Shown here one piece after another: positions 17,905 through 26,674 of a stretch of 64,000 bases of DNA. The stretch is taken from NCBI RefSeq assembly GCF_003111645.1, contig NZ_CP022187.1, forward strand, positions 3,224,001 to 3,288,000. The letters run 5' to 3'. Source of the DNA: Parazoarcus communis (GTDB taxonomy: Bacteria > Pseudomonadota > Gammaproteobacteria > Burkholderiales > Rhodocyclaceae). Within the stretch, counting starts at the first letter, position 1. Every line of letters begins with the position of its first letter. The notes beneath the pieces were generated by a model. That model worked only from the letters and a program-made list of their open reading frames with translations. It had not been told where the DNA came from and searched no databases. Position numbers and translations under genes: made by a program.

Positions 17905-18826
17905 AACCGACCCGCGTCAGCCATTCGGCGTGACGCCTGTCTTCTCCGCGCACGGCAGCAAAGAAGCGCTGCTGCAGTTCGCGGGTCATCACGCCCGGCT
18001 GACCGCTGCCCACGCGGCGGCGGTCGACCTCGACCACGGGTGTGATCTCGGCAGCGGTGCCGGTGAAGAACACTTCGTCCGCCACATAGAGTTCGTCGCG
18101 GGTGATGCGGCGGGCGCGGATCTCGTAGCCGGCTTCCTGTGCCAGCGCATGGATCGTGCGCCGGGTGATGCCGTCCAGCGCCGAGGTGATTTCGGGTTCC
18201 CAGATCACGCCGCGCTTCACCACGAACACGTTTTCCCCCGGCCCTTCGGCGACGAAGCCGTCGGTGTCGAGCAGCAGGGCCTCGTCGTAGCCTTCGGCCC
18301 GCGCTTCGCGGCAGGCGAGGATGGAATTGGTGTAGGTCGACACCGATTTCGCGCGGCACATCTGTACGTTCACATGATGGCGCGCAAAGCTCGCCACCTT
18401 CACCCGGATACCCTGTTCCATGCCCTTGTCGCCAAGATAGGCGTTCATCACCCAGGCGGCGACCATGACGTGAACCGCAGCGCCGGCGGGGTCGATCCCC
18501 GCCTTCTCGGCGCCGAGAAAAACCAGCGGGCGGATATAGCCGCTTGCCAGGCCGTTGCGGCTGATTGCCTCGCAGCAGGCGCTGCGCAAGGCGCCGCGGT
18601 CGAAAGGCATCTCCAGCCCGAGAATGTGGGCGGAGTCGAAGAGGCGTTCGACATGGTCGTCGAGCCGAAACACGGCCGGGCCGTCGGCAGTGGCATAGGC
18701 GCGGATGCCTTCGAAACAGCCCAGCCCGTAGTGCAGGGTGTGGGTCATCGCGTGCACTTTCGCATCGCGCCAGGGCAGCCATTGCCCGTCCATCCAGATC
18801 CAGCCGTCGCGGTCTTCCATGCTCAT
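17903..18826 (-). CDS. ilvE: Branched-chain-amino-acid aminotransferase
   Basis: IlvE is a PLP-dependent fold-type IV transaminase for the last step of Leu, Ile and Val synthesis. Recognisable parts are THTLHYGLGCFEGIRAY, YIRPLVFLG, the region with the Schiff-base Lys (CRAKSVSTYTNSILA), the EGPGENVFVVK signature and FFTGTAAEITPV. The start at 18826 follows AGGAGCACATC. An upstream in-frame ATG at 18862 lacks support. The length of 307 residues is typical. Confidence 0.94.
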   Translation of the reverse strand: MSMEDRDGWIWMDGQWLPWRDAKVHAMTHTLHYGLGCFEGIRAYATADGPAVFRLDDHVERLFDSAHILGLEMPFDRGALRSACCEAISRNGLASGYIRPLVFLGAEKAGIDPAGAAVHVMVAAWVMNAYLGDKGMEQGIRVKVASFARHHVNVQMCRAKSVSTYTNSILACREARAEGYDEALLLDTDGFVAEGPGENVFVVKRGVIWEPEITSALDGITRRTIHALAQEAGYEIRARRITRDELYVADEVFFTGTAAEITPVVEVDRRRVGSGQPGVMTRELQQRFFAAVRGEDRRHAEWLTRVG

Positions 18827-19080
18827 GATGTGCTCCTTGTGCGATCGAAAAGGGAAACGCACGCCGCATCTGCGGGGGCGTTGTCGCGCACCGGTGATGA
18901 CGGTGCGTTCGATCCACGTGGAGAAACGACGATGGGTTTCAGCGGCCTGGCACGGGTGTGTGCGCGGTCGTGCGGTGATCGAGTGAGGCGGGTGTGAGCA
19001 GAGTGCCGCTCGCGGTGACCTGCCTCAAACGAAAACGCGGCCAGTTCGGGTGAACAGGATTCATGCGAGCCGCAGGGGGC

Positions 19081-19962
19081 TCAGCCCGGTACCTCGCTTC
19101 GTGCGCGGGCCTGCAGCCAGCGCACGAAATGCCGCACCCAGCGCTGCTCGTAGGCTTCCGGGCGCAGCACCGCATAGAAGCCCTTGCCTTCGGCATGGTG
19201 CGCGAAAGGCCTGACCAGGCTGCCCTCGGCCAGATAGCTGCGCGCAAGCAGGCCGACGGTGAGCGCCACACCGACGCCTGCTGCAGCGGCTTCGAGCATC
19301 ATCATTGCATCCTCGAACACCATGCCCTCGACCGGTTCTTCGCGGTCGATGCCGGCTGCGGCGAACCATGGTTTCCACTCGAGCAGCGGGTGGCGCAGCA
19401 AGGGCAGCGTGGCGAGCTGTGCGGGATCGGCCGCTGTGCCGAGTCGTGCTGCGAGCGCCGGACTGCACACCGGAAACACCGTTTCGCGGCGCAGTTCGTA
19501 GGCCTCCAGCCCCGGCCAGGGAGGTTCGCCGTAACACACGCCGAGGTCGCTCTTGCCGGCCGCCACCGGTGCCAGGGTCGACGCGGTGGATAGCACGAAG
19601 CTGACTTCCGGATGTTCGCTGCGGTAGTCGGCGAGCTGGCCGACGAACCATTTCGCACCCAGCGCGGGCGCAACCGACAGCCGCAGCTCATGCTTTCTGG
19701 CGCCACGCATGCGGGCGCTGGCGGATTCGATGCGGCCGAGCGCGCTCTGCACTTCTGCCAGATAGTCCAGCCCTTCGGCGGTCAGGGCGATCTGCCGATG
19801 CCCGCGCTCGAACAGTCTGATGCCCAGCCAGGCTTCCAGCGCCTTGATGCGGTGGCTCACAGCGGAAGGTGTCAGGTTCAGCTGGTCCGCCGCTGCCAGA
19901 AAACTGCCGCAACGTGCGGCGGCCTCGAAAGCGACAATCGACTGGAGCGGAGGCAGATGCAT
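19081..19962 (-). CDS. LysR-family regulator, GcvA-like
   Basis: The HTH occupies residues 5-65 (LQSIVAFEAAARCGSFLAAADQLNLTPSAVSHRIKALE) and is of the GcvA type. It is followed by a C-terminal effector-binding domain. Bases 18827-19080 between it and ilvE contain no gene. The target is unknown; no divergent partner is present because the next gene upstream is on the same strand. Confidence 0.88.
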   Translation of the reverse strand: MHLPPLQSIVAFEAAARCGSFLAAADQLNLTPSAVSHRIKALEAWLGIRLFERGHRQIALTAEGLDYLAEVQSALGRIESASARMRGARKHELRLSVAPALGAKWFVGQLADYRSEHPEVSFVLSTASTLAPVAAGKSDLGVCYGEPPWPGLEAYELRRETVFPVCSPALAARLGTAADPAQLATLPLLRHPLLEWKPWFAAAGIDREEPVEGMVFEDAMMMLEAAAAGVGVALTVGLLARSYLAEGSLVRPFAHHAEGKGFYAVLRPEAYEQRWVRHFVRWLQARARSEVPG

Positions 19963-20053
19963 GGCGGGACTTTAGTGGATATTCCGCACGGATGGTAACG
20001 CGCCACGTGACCGGGTGGGCGGGCGCGGTGCGCACGCCGAAGCGGTTGTCGCG

Positions 20054-20392
20054 CTAGCGGCTGCCGCAGGGGTGGCGGTCGGCGCCGCAGGTATCGAAGT
20101 TACCCAGCGGACGGTTGAAGGTGTATTCGAGCGGCGCCCCGATCCATTCGCTTGCGGTCTCCTCCACACTGCCACTGGGCACCGTGAAGGGCAGGGCGAT
20201 GATGAAGCCAGCCGTGCCGATCACCGTGGCAACGATGCCGAGCGGGCGCACCAGAATCAGATCCACTGCCATGTCGCTGCCCCTGTCGCCGGTTATCGGC
20301 TCCCGCTGCTGGGCTGACACCGGCTGGCACAGTGCCAGTGTCAGCGTGATCACGATGAGCGCGGTCTTGCTTCGGGTCAGGTGGCGTCGCAT
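20054..20392 (-). CDS. Small exported/membrane protein of unknown function
   Basis: The product has about 112 residues. A signal sequence (ending near VSAQQ) is followed by a conserved-looking segment, SDMAVDLILVRPLGIVATVIG then AGFIIALPF, and a C-terminal GAPLEYTFNRPLG. The hydrophobic stretch may be one or two membrane helices. Proteins of this kind are often annotated only as hypothetical. The start at 20392 is preferred over 20449 because the signal sequence follows it directly. Confidence 0.65.
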   Translation of the reverse strand: MRRHLTRSKTALIVITLTLALCQPVSAQQREPITGDRGSDMAVDLILVRPLGIVATVIGTAGFIIALPFTVPSGSVEETASEWIGAPLEYTFNRPLGNFDTCGADRHPCGSR

Positions 20393-20433
20393 TTCAGGCT
20401 CCGCAAAGTCCTCCTGTTCAGTATGGACGGCGT

Positions 20434-20865
20434 TCAGCCCTTCGGCCACAGGATCATCTGCGAACAGCGGAACAGGGCCAGCTTGCGCCCGCTGGCCTCG
20501 TCGGTGACCACTGCGTCCCAGACCTGGGTGCTGCGCCCGAGATGCTGGGCGGTTGCCACACAGGCGATGCTGCCCTCGCGCACGGTGCCAAGGTGGTTGC
20601 TCTTGAGTTCGATGGTGGTAAAGGATTCGGCTCCTGCCGGCAGATGGGCGACGGTGCCGTAACCGCAGCTGGTATCGGCCAGGGCAACAATGCTTGCAGC
20701 ATGGAGAAACCTGTTCGGCGCAAAGTGCAGCTGTTTGACCGGCATCCGGCTGGTCAGCACGCCCTCGGCAATGCTCAGGATCTCGATACCGAGGTAACCG
20801 GGCAGATATTCGCTGCCGCGCTGCCTGAGGAGTTCGAGGGTGATGTCGGGGCGAAGCTGGCTCAT
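20434..20865 (-). CDS. PaaI-family hotdog thioesterase
   Basis: This 143-residue hotdog-fold protein of the PaaI/YbgC-like acyl-CoA thioesterase group has the layout PGYLGIEILSIAEG, HFAPNRFLHAASIVALADTSCGYG (central helix) and FTTIELKSNHLGTVREG. The usual catalytic HGG before the helix reads FLHAA here. The start at 20865 follows AGGAGACC; the upstream open frame to 21132 is noncoding in appearance. The acyl-CoA substrate is not predicted. Confidence 0.85.
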   Translation of the reverse strand: MSQLRPDITLELLRQRGSEYLPGYLGIEILSIAEGVLTSRMPVKQLHFAPNRFLHAASIVALADTSCGYGTVAHLPAGAESFTTIELKSNHLGTVREGSIACVATAQHLGRSTQVWDAVVTDEASGRKLALFRCSQMILWPKG

Positions 20866-21131
20866 TCGGGGTCTCCTGATGTGTTGTTCATGCAGCATAC
20901 CAATCGCTCGGGCGTGCGCAAGACGGCGTCGCCAGCCCCGCATTCGCGCGCTGAGCCCGCTGCTTTGAAGGTCCCGGTTCGCGGGACGCCATGTCGCAAA
21001 TCCGAGGCAATTCTGCAATAAACGGGATGTAAGGTGGGCCGTGTGGGAGCCCCGCGGTCGCGGTGTCTGGTTTGATGTCAGGCGGATGACATACAAATAA
21101 ATGGCGAGTGCCTCCGCGTGTGCATCAAACA

Positions 21132-21159
21132 TTGACTATGACCGGATAACGGCCATAAT
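21132..21159 (+). promoter_or_regulatory. Sigma-70-type promoter for the phasin gene
   Basis: TTGACT (21132-21137) and CATAAT (21154-21159) are separated by 16 bases, giving an expected start near 21166 and a leader of about 105 bases. The rest of the 20866-21270 gap shows no gene. Confidence 0.6.
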
Positions 21160-21270
21160 GACCTAGGCATGTTGCGGCGCACCACAACTCGCAAGAAGAC
21201 GGGATCGCACTCACGCGCGCCTGACCTGCACCGAAGCATCGAAACACGTACTCTCACAAGGAAGATCATT

Positions 21271-21759
21271 ATGATTAAGATCACGTCTGAGCAATCAAAG
21301 GCCCTGAAGACGAGCACCGAAGCGTTCGCGACCTTGTCCGAGGTCACGCTTTCGAGTCTCGAACGCCTTTCCGCGCTGAATCTCGCGACGGCAAAGACGG
21401 CATTTCAGGACGGTATTGCAGCCTCCAAGTCATTCACCGAAATCAAGGACATGAACGAGATGCAGAATCTGGCAGGCCCCTTTGGGGCAAAGGCAACGGA
21501 ACAGGTCATGGAATACTTTCGCGGTGTGACCCAGATTACGGCCGACATGCAGCAGGAGATCTCCAAGGTCGTGACCCAGCAAATGGCCCTGCTCGGCGAA
21601 ACCACCCCGAGCACGAATCCGATGCTCGAAATGTTCACCAAGCTCGCTGAGCAGGCGACCGAGTTGACCTCGGCCAACCTGAAGACCATCACCGACAGCA
21701 TTCAGGAGTCGACAGAGGTCGGCGCAGCGCCTGCCCCGAAGGCAAAGAAAACCGCCTGA
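21271..21759 (+). CDS. Phasin family protein
   Basis: Phasins coat polyhydroxyalkanoate granules and control their size and number. The 162-residue product is almost entirely amphipathic helix with a phasin pattern (TLSSLERLSALNLATAKTAF, AATEQVMEYFRGVTQ-like repeats) and an Ala/Lys-rich tail ending APKAKKTA. ATG at 21271 follows an AAGGAAG ribosome-binding site. No PHA synthase lies in the window. Confidence 0.88.
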   Translation: MIKITSEQSKALKTSTEAFATLSEVTLSSLERLSALNLATAKTAFQDGIAASKSFTEIKDMNEMQNLAGPFGAKATEQVMEYFRGVTQITADMQQEISKVVTQQMALLGETTPSTNPMLEMFTKLAEQATELTSANLKTITDSIQESTEVGAAPAPKAKKTA

Positions 21760-21859
21760 GGATGTATCTGGCGGGGTGTTCGCACGCCGCCGCTCAGGGA
21801 CTGGACGGTGCTGGGGCGCCTTTGGCGCGTCCGGCCCCAGGCCAGCATCACGCGAGCCC

Positions 21860-22561
21860 ATGCACGAAATCCCCCCGTCTGATCACCGTCCTGCCAGCAT
21901 GATGGCCCGGCCCGGGTTTCTTGCCTTTCTGCATTCCGAGGCCGGCGCGGGTTTTCTGGCAGGCTTTGAACACATCAGGTACGCCAAGGGCGAACTGATC
22001 GCTACACCGGGCAGCGCCCAGGACCGGGTCTTCATCGTCATCAGCGGGCGCGTGCGTGCCTACCTCGCCAGCGACGAGCGCGAGATCACGCTGTCCTTCC
22101 TCGAGTCTGGCGATATCTTCAGTACCCACACACCGGCCTATCTTGCCAGTGCCGGTGCAAGCACCATTGTGGCCATGGATACTCGCCGTTTCGCCGAGCG
22201 CATGGCGCATCACCCGGGGCTGACGCCATTTCTGATGCGTGCGCTGGGCAAGCTGCTCAACGACGTCATCCGCCGCATCGAGCGTCTTTCCCTGAAGGAT
22301 GCGGGCGCACGCCTTGCGGCCTACCTTGCCGAGACGACGCGTCAGCGCGGCACACCCGACGGTGAGGGCTGGCTGACACCGCTCGGCATGTCGCTGGGTG
22401 AAGTTGCGCTGTTGCTCGGCAGCACCCGCCAGACGGTCTCCGCCCAGCTGAGTGCGATGGTCAGGCTCGGTATTCTCGAGCGTCGCAGCAGACATCTGCT
22501 GCGGGTGAATCAGCTGGAGCGACTGGAGCACTGGCACGAAAGCGGAAGAATGCCGTCCTGA
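21860..22561 (+). CDS. cooA: CooA-like CO-sensing Crp/Fnr regulator
   Basis: This is a CRP-family protein with a cyclic-nucleotide-like beta barrel (about residues 35-115), a long C helix and a winged HTH (MSLGEVALLLGSTRQTVSAQLSAM). The stretch from GRVRAYLASDEREITL to GDIFSTHT matches CooA proteins rather than Crp or Fnr. The proximal heme histidine corresponds to His90. The neighbouring Cys ligand of Rhodospirillum rubrum CooA (Cys75) is Ser88 here. Alternative starts at 21899/21902 give exactly the R. rubrum N-terminal length and a free Ala after Met removal, which would suit the N-terminal heme ligation of CooA. The cowN gene 86 bases downstream supports the role. Confidence 0.78.
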   Translation: MHEIPPSDHRPASMMARPGFLAFLHSEAGAGFLAGFEHIRYAKGELIATPGSAQDRVFIVISGRVRAYLASDEREITLSFLESGDIFSTHTPAYLASAGASTIVAMDTRRFAERMAHHPGLTPFLMRALGKLLNDVIRRIERLSLKDAGARLAAYLAETTRQRGTPDGEGWLTPLGMSLGEVALLLGSTRQTVSAQLSAMVRLGILERRSRHLLRVNQLERLEHWHESGRMPS

Positions 22562-22571
22562 TTGGATTTTT

Positions 22572-22587
22572 CGTCGTCCACGCGACA
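22572..22587 (+). promoter_or_regulatory. CooA-type binding site upstream of cowN
   Basis: CGTCG-N6-CGACA is a dyad one base away from TGTCG-N6-CGACA, the CRP-like half-site spacing used by CooA. A GATGAT hexamer at 22610-22615 lies where the -10 would be if the site overlaps the -35 region, with transcription starting near 22622 (inference). Confidence 0.5.
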
Positions 22588-22647
22588 GACAGCGCAGGCT
22601 TGCGGGCGCGATGATGCGGCCTCCGATAACGCATCCGCCAGGTCGCC

Positions 22648-22953
22648 ATGAGTACCCCTCCCTCCCCCTGCTGTGCCGCACAACCCGATCGTTATGTCAG
22701 CTTCAAGGGCATTGATTGCGACGGCAACGCGCGTCGCCTGATGGACATCCTGCTCCGTCTGCGGAGTGAAGATCCCGACGAGCAGACCTTGCTCAAGCTG
22801 TTCAAGGAACGTCGGGCCGCGACGACCGGTGTGCGCTGCGACGATCTGTTGCTGCTCGCGAGTTTCGTCAACCCGGTGCGCGAGCTCTTCGAACGTCATC
22901 ACGATCAGGAAGCGCTCGACCTGCTGGAACAGCTCGAGGAGCAGTGCTTCTGA
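22648..22953 (+). CDS. cowN: N2-fixation sustaining protein CowN
   Basis: CowN protects nitrogenase from carbon monoxide so that N2-dependent growth continues. The N-terminal signature DRYVSFKGIDCDGNARRLMD is diagnostic and is followed by the helical remainder usual for the roughly 95-residue family. The product here is 101 residues with an extra Pro/Cys-rich N-terminus. Placement directly after a CooA-like regulator with a matching DNA site indicates CO-induced expression. The organism is therefore probably a diazotroph, although no nif genes are in this window. Confidence 0.92.
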   Translation: MSTPPSPCCAAQPDRYVSFKGIDCDGNARRLMDILLRLRSEDPDEQTLLKLFKERRAATTGVRCDDLLLLASFVNPVRELFERHHDQEALDLLEQLEEQCF

Positions 22954-23100
22954 GCCCTTCCCGCCCGCTGCCGGTGACCGCGGGCGTCATGCCTGATTGA
23001 ACATTGCTATAGTGCAGAAGCGCGCGGCACCGTTCCTTGCGCTGCGTTCCTGCATCAGTGCATGACAATAAACAGGACTCAAGTCCGGGGGAGACCGAGC

Positions 23101-24258
23101 ATGTTCATCGTCACCAATCGTGAAGTCGACGAGACCAAGACCACCGTCAAGGACGCATTCAAGTCTTATCCGAATGCCTGCGGGCCGAACGAACTGCGCC
23201 TTGCCGAGGCGGTGCGGGATGGCAAGGAGTGGCGGATCAGGATCCTGCCCGATCAGATCTCCGACGAGATGGCGGCCGAGGTCGGGCTGACGCACGAGGT
23301 CGATCCGGATACCGGCGAGAAGAAGCCCCTGTATGCAAGTGCCTATGTGGCCCGTCGCATCGTCGAAAGGGTCAATCCTAAGATGCTCGGCGGAAAGCCG
23401 ATGGGCAAAGGCAAGGGAAAGCAGAAGGGCCGCAACCTGGTGTTCTTTGTGCACGGCTTCAACAACAACGTGCAGGCCGTACTCGATCGCGCCGAAGAAA
23501 TCGAAGAGACCTACGGCGTCGAAGTCCTGCCCTTCACCTGGCCGGCCAATGGCGGCGGTGTGAAAGGCGTGGTCAGCTACCTCAGCGACAAGCGCGACGC
23601 ACTGGCGTCCACCGGCGCACTCGACCGTTGCCTCGGCAAGCTTGAGGACATCCTCAACCGGATTCACGAAGACCACGTGAAGCGGGTCGAAGGGCTGGCC
23701 AACGCGCGCTACGCCAACAAGGACAAGCCCGGGCAGATCGATGCGGAACAGTGGGATCTCTTCTTTACCAAAGAGTCGCAGAAATGGTGCCCGTTCAACG
23801 TCAGCATCATGCTGCACAGCATGGGCAACTACCTGTTCAAACACCTGCTCAAGTCTTCGGTGTATCGGGGCAACCGCCTGCTGTTCGACAACGTGCTGAT
23901 GGTGGCGGCCGACGCCAACAACGAGAATCATGCCGAGTGGGTGGGCCGCATCCAGTGTCGCGGGCACATCTATGTCACCATCAACGAGCGCGACAGCGCC
24001 CTGCTCGCATCACGGATGAAGGTTGGCGAGCAGCAGCTGGCGCGCCTGGGGCACTATCCGTACAAACTCGACTGCCCTCAGGCGGTGTATGTCGATTTCA
24101 CCAATCAGCCTCATGTCGGCAGCGAACACGCCTACTTTGAAGGCGGCGCGCTGAAGAATGCGAAGGTGAAAGCGTTCTTCGATGATGCGTTCAACGGCAA
24201 CTACGCCGAAACCGGTCTCGTCTTCGATATCGGCCGCAACATGTACAGGCTGAACTGA
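23101..24258 (+). CDS. Alpha/beta-hydrolase-like protein (DUF900-like)
   Basis: After a lead-in of about 110 residues with a Lys/Gly-rich linker (KGKGKQKG) comes an alpha/beta-hydrolase-like domain: NLVFFVHGFNNN (oxyanion-region strand), LPFTWPANG, then the candidate nucleophile Ser in MLHSMGNYLFK. The VLMVAADANNEN strand and a late His (GSEHAYF) fit the remaining triad. This resembles the DUF900 family of serine hydrolases. The substrate is unknown. The start at 23101 follows GGGGGAGACC. It is monocistronic and convergent with the PLD gene. Confidence 0.75.
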   Translation: MFIVTNREVDETKTTVKDAFKSYPNACGPNELRLAEAVRDGKEWRIRILPDQISDEMAAEVGLTHEVDPDTGEKKPLYASAYVARRIVERVNPKMLGGKPMGKGKGKQKGRNLVFFVHGFNNNVQAVLDRAEEIEETYGVEVLPFTWPANGGGVKGVVSYLSDKRDALASTGALDRCLGKLEDILNRIHEDHVKRVEGLANARYANKDKPGQIDAEQWDLFFTKESQKWCPFNVSIMLHSMGNYLFKHLLKSSVYRGNRLLFDNVLMVAADANNENHAEWVGRIQCRGHIYVTINERDSALLASRMKVGEQQLARLGHYPYKLDCPQAVYVDFTNQPHVGSEHAYFEGGALKNAKVKAFFDDAFNGNYAETGLVFDIGRNMYRLN

Positions 24259-24333
24259 CGCAGCAGGCGCGACGGGGTCAGGCGCCGCAACTGGGCGCCC
24301 GGCCATGTTGGTTTCGCTGTTCAGTTTCCCGTT

Positions 24334-26535
24334 TCAGATTGCCTTGAACAAGGCATTGAACTCGTCCGCGGCCTTGGCGTTGCCGCGCAGGATCTCGCGT
24401 GACAGGGCGTACACCTTCTGCGTGGTGTCTTGAACCTGCTGCTTCAGGTCTGCCTGCTGCTCGGCAGACAGGCGGTCGTCGCCAGCGTAGCGGGCCAGCA
24501 GTTGATCGACGAGTGCATTCATCTCCACGCTCAGTTCCGCCTTGTCGCGGCCGATGAGTGCGGTCTGGTCGGCAATGAAGCCGTGACGTGCGAGCAGGGC
24601 CTGCAGACGGTCGCGGTAGGCTTGCACGAAGTCCGGCGCGTTGCGGATCATGACGCCATTGTTGCTGTCCATCATCAGGCTGCGCACATCGGCGTTGGCC
24701 GAGCCGATGAAGACGTCCCGGTCGAACAGCATCACCTTGGAATGCAGCGAGCGGCGGCTGGTGTCCACCGGCTGGTATTCCAGGTAACGCAGGGTGGCCG
24801 CGCTGGCGGCAGTGCCCGTCTCCTGCAGGTGATCGGCCAGTGCCTTGAGCTGCCACACCGCGAGCAGGTTCACCACGTTGAGATCAGTGGTCGCGAGCGA
24901 ATTGGTGATCAGCGACAGGCTCACGCCCGGGCACGGACGCGTGCCGTCGAGCATGGTGCCGACGTCCTGCAGCAGGTTGGCGGGCATGAACAGGTAGGCA
25001 TTGTGGAACACCACCTCGCGCGGGGTCGTTCCTGCAGCGCACACGCTTTGCAGCGCGGCGCGCCACAGCGCCTGAATGTGCTTGTTCGTGGCCGCTTCGC
25101 GGTTGTGGCGCACGCCGTAGCTGCGCTGGCCCTGGGTGACCGGCAGGTTCTCAAGGTAGTGGATGCTGGCGCCGTCGTCGATGCGCAGCGGTGGCGGGGC
25201 GTCGGCCACGCGGTATTCGTTGGCATAGCGCAGGATGTGCTGGCGGTGGCGGGCGTCGACGGCCTGCATGCGGCTGGCAAGCGGGACGAAGCGTCTGTCG
25301 AGTTCGCGATCCACGCAGGCGCTGTCCTTGCCGCCGTTGCACACATCCTGCGCGGCCTGGACGGCGTCGAAGTTGGCGAGCAGGTCGTTGGGCGCGTGCT
25401 GGCGCACCTCGGCGATCGAGGCCACCATGCTGCGCAACTGCCACAGACGGTCGAAGGTGGTGGCCAGCGTTGCATCCTGCCCCTTCAGCGTCAGCCTGAC
25501 GTCGGTGTCCATGAAGGTGTACTTGTCCGCCAGCGGGCCCGGCTCCATGTGGTAGGAGTCTTCCACGTTGCGACCACCGAGCAGCAGGCTGCTGCGGTCG
25601 GCCAGCAGAAACTTGTGGTGCAGGAATTCGGTGAGGTAATCCCAGTCCTTCTGGGCCTGAGCGTTGTTCTGGCGCGCGAGTGGCAGGTAGCTGTTGACGG
25701 TGTCGAACACCGGATTCACCTGATCGGCAAACACGGTGCGCACGTAGGCGAGCTTGAGCTTGGCGACGGTACTCTCGACGCCGCCCAAGTAGCGTGCCTT
25801 GAAATAGAGTTTGCCGAGCGCCTTGAGTTGCTCGGTGCGCTTGTCGTCGGCCGCCGGTGCGCCAGCGGCCAGTGTCTCGGTGTCGATGCTCTGGCCGCGC
25901 GTGACCGCATAGGCGAGCAAGGGCGCGTGCTTGCCGTACAGGCCCGACAGGAAGAGGCCGGAGCCCGCAAAGCTGCGATTGGAGAAGCCCTGTCCGTTAA
26001 GGGCATCGGGTTCGAAGTGGCTGTTGACCACCCGCACTTTCTCGTCATCGCAGGCGCTTCCGCTGGCGCCCACATCGGCGCAGCTCAGGGTGAGGAAGGC
26101 CGCATCCTTGATGATTTCCAGTGTCGGGCGGTTATAGAAGCGCACTTCGATGTTGCCGCCGCCCTGCTGTTCGAGCCAGCTGAAACGGTCGAGATCCTTG
26201 TAGCCGCTGAAGTAATCCACCAGCAGGCGCACGCGCACGCCACGCTCGGCCGCATCGATCAGCGCCTGGCTGAGCAGTGAGGAGGTGTAGTCGTCGGAGA
26301 AGATGTAATACGCCAGGTCGAGACTTTCGCGCGCTGCCGAGATCAGCCGCAGCTTCGCCGAGAATGCGGCGTCGTTGTTCATCATCACGCTGCCCTCGGC
26401 GAGCGCCAGCGGACCGGCGCTGGCGTTCTGCGTCAGCGCCGCGTCGAGCGCGGGCTGCTGCATCAGCGTGTTCGAGGCGCAGCCGGCCATGAGTACGGCC
26501 GGGACGGTGAGAAGTACGAGTAGGTGCCGCTTCAT
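24334..26535 (-). CDS. Phospholipase D-family lipoprotein (cardiolipin-synthase-like)
   Basis: The product begins MKRHLLVLLTVPAVLMAGC, a lipoprotein signal with the lipid-carrying Cys in the AGC box. Two HKD motifs mark the PLD superfamily: HHKFLLADRSSLLLGGRN in the middle and LHSKVMLFDRDVFIGSAN near the C-terminus. At 733 residues it is longer than standard cardiolipin synthase, with an insert of about 250 residues between the motifs. Activity is probably phosphatidyl transfer or hydrolysis in the periplasm; the actual substrate is not evident. The start at 26535 follows AGGGAGACATCA. Confidence 0.85.
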   Translation of the reverse strand: MKRHLLVLLTVPAVLMAGCASNTLMQQPALDAALTQNASAGPLALAEGSVMMNNDAAFSAKLRLISAARESLDLAYYIFSDDYTSSLLSQALIDAAERGVRVRLLVDYFSGYKDLDRFSWLEQQGGGNIEVRFYNRPTLEIIKDAAFLTLSCADVGASGSACDDEKVRVVNSHFEPDALNGQGFSNRSFAGSGLFLSGLYGKHAPLLAYAVTRGQSIDTETLAAGAPAADDKRTEQLKALGKLYFKARYLGGVESTVAKLKLAYVRTVFADQVNPVFDTVNSYLPLARQNNAQAQKDWDYLTEFLHHKFLLADRSSLLLGGRNVEDSYHMEPGPLADKYTFMDTDVRLTLKGQDATLATTFDRLWQLRSMVASIAEVRQHAPNDLLANFDAVQAAQDVCNGGKDSACVDRELDRRFVPLASRMQAVDARHRQHILRYANEYRVADAPPPLRIDDGASIHYLENLPVTQGQRSYGVRHNREAATNKHIQALWRAALQSVCAAGTTPREVVFHNAYLFMPANLLQDVGTMLDGTRPCPGVSLSLITNSLATTDLNVVNLLAVWQLKALADHLQETGTAASAATLRYLEYQPVDTSRRSLHSKVMLFDRDVFIGSANADVRSLMMDSNNGVMIRNAPDFVQAYRDRLQALLARHGFIADQTALIGRDKAELSVEMNALVDQLLARYAGDDRLSAEQQADLKQQVQDTTQKVYALSREILRGNAKAADEFNALFKAI

Positions 26536-26674
26536 TGATGTCTCCCTGCGCATTTGTTCGAAGCACGTCTGCTGAGCGCATGCCGTGTGTGTTGGCAGCG
26601 GCCCAGCTTAACGTCATTGGATATCACAGCACAAACCGCGCCGCAGGCGCGGGCGCAGTGCGCCGTCCTGGGGG

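Noticed and set aside
21860-22561. Alternative reading of the CooA-like gene as an Fnr or Dnr regulator
   Set aside because: The N-terminal cysteines of Fnr are missing, and the GDIFSTHT and EREITL segments fit CooA better; a search is still needed to settle it.
24430-26280. 616-codon open frame antisense to the PLD gene
   Set aside because: High-GC antisense frame; the opposite strand carries both HKD motifs and a lipoprotein signal, and the antisense translation has no domain pattern.
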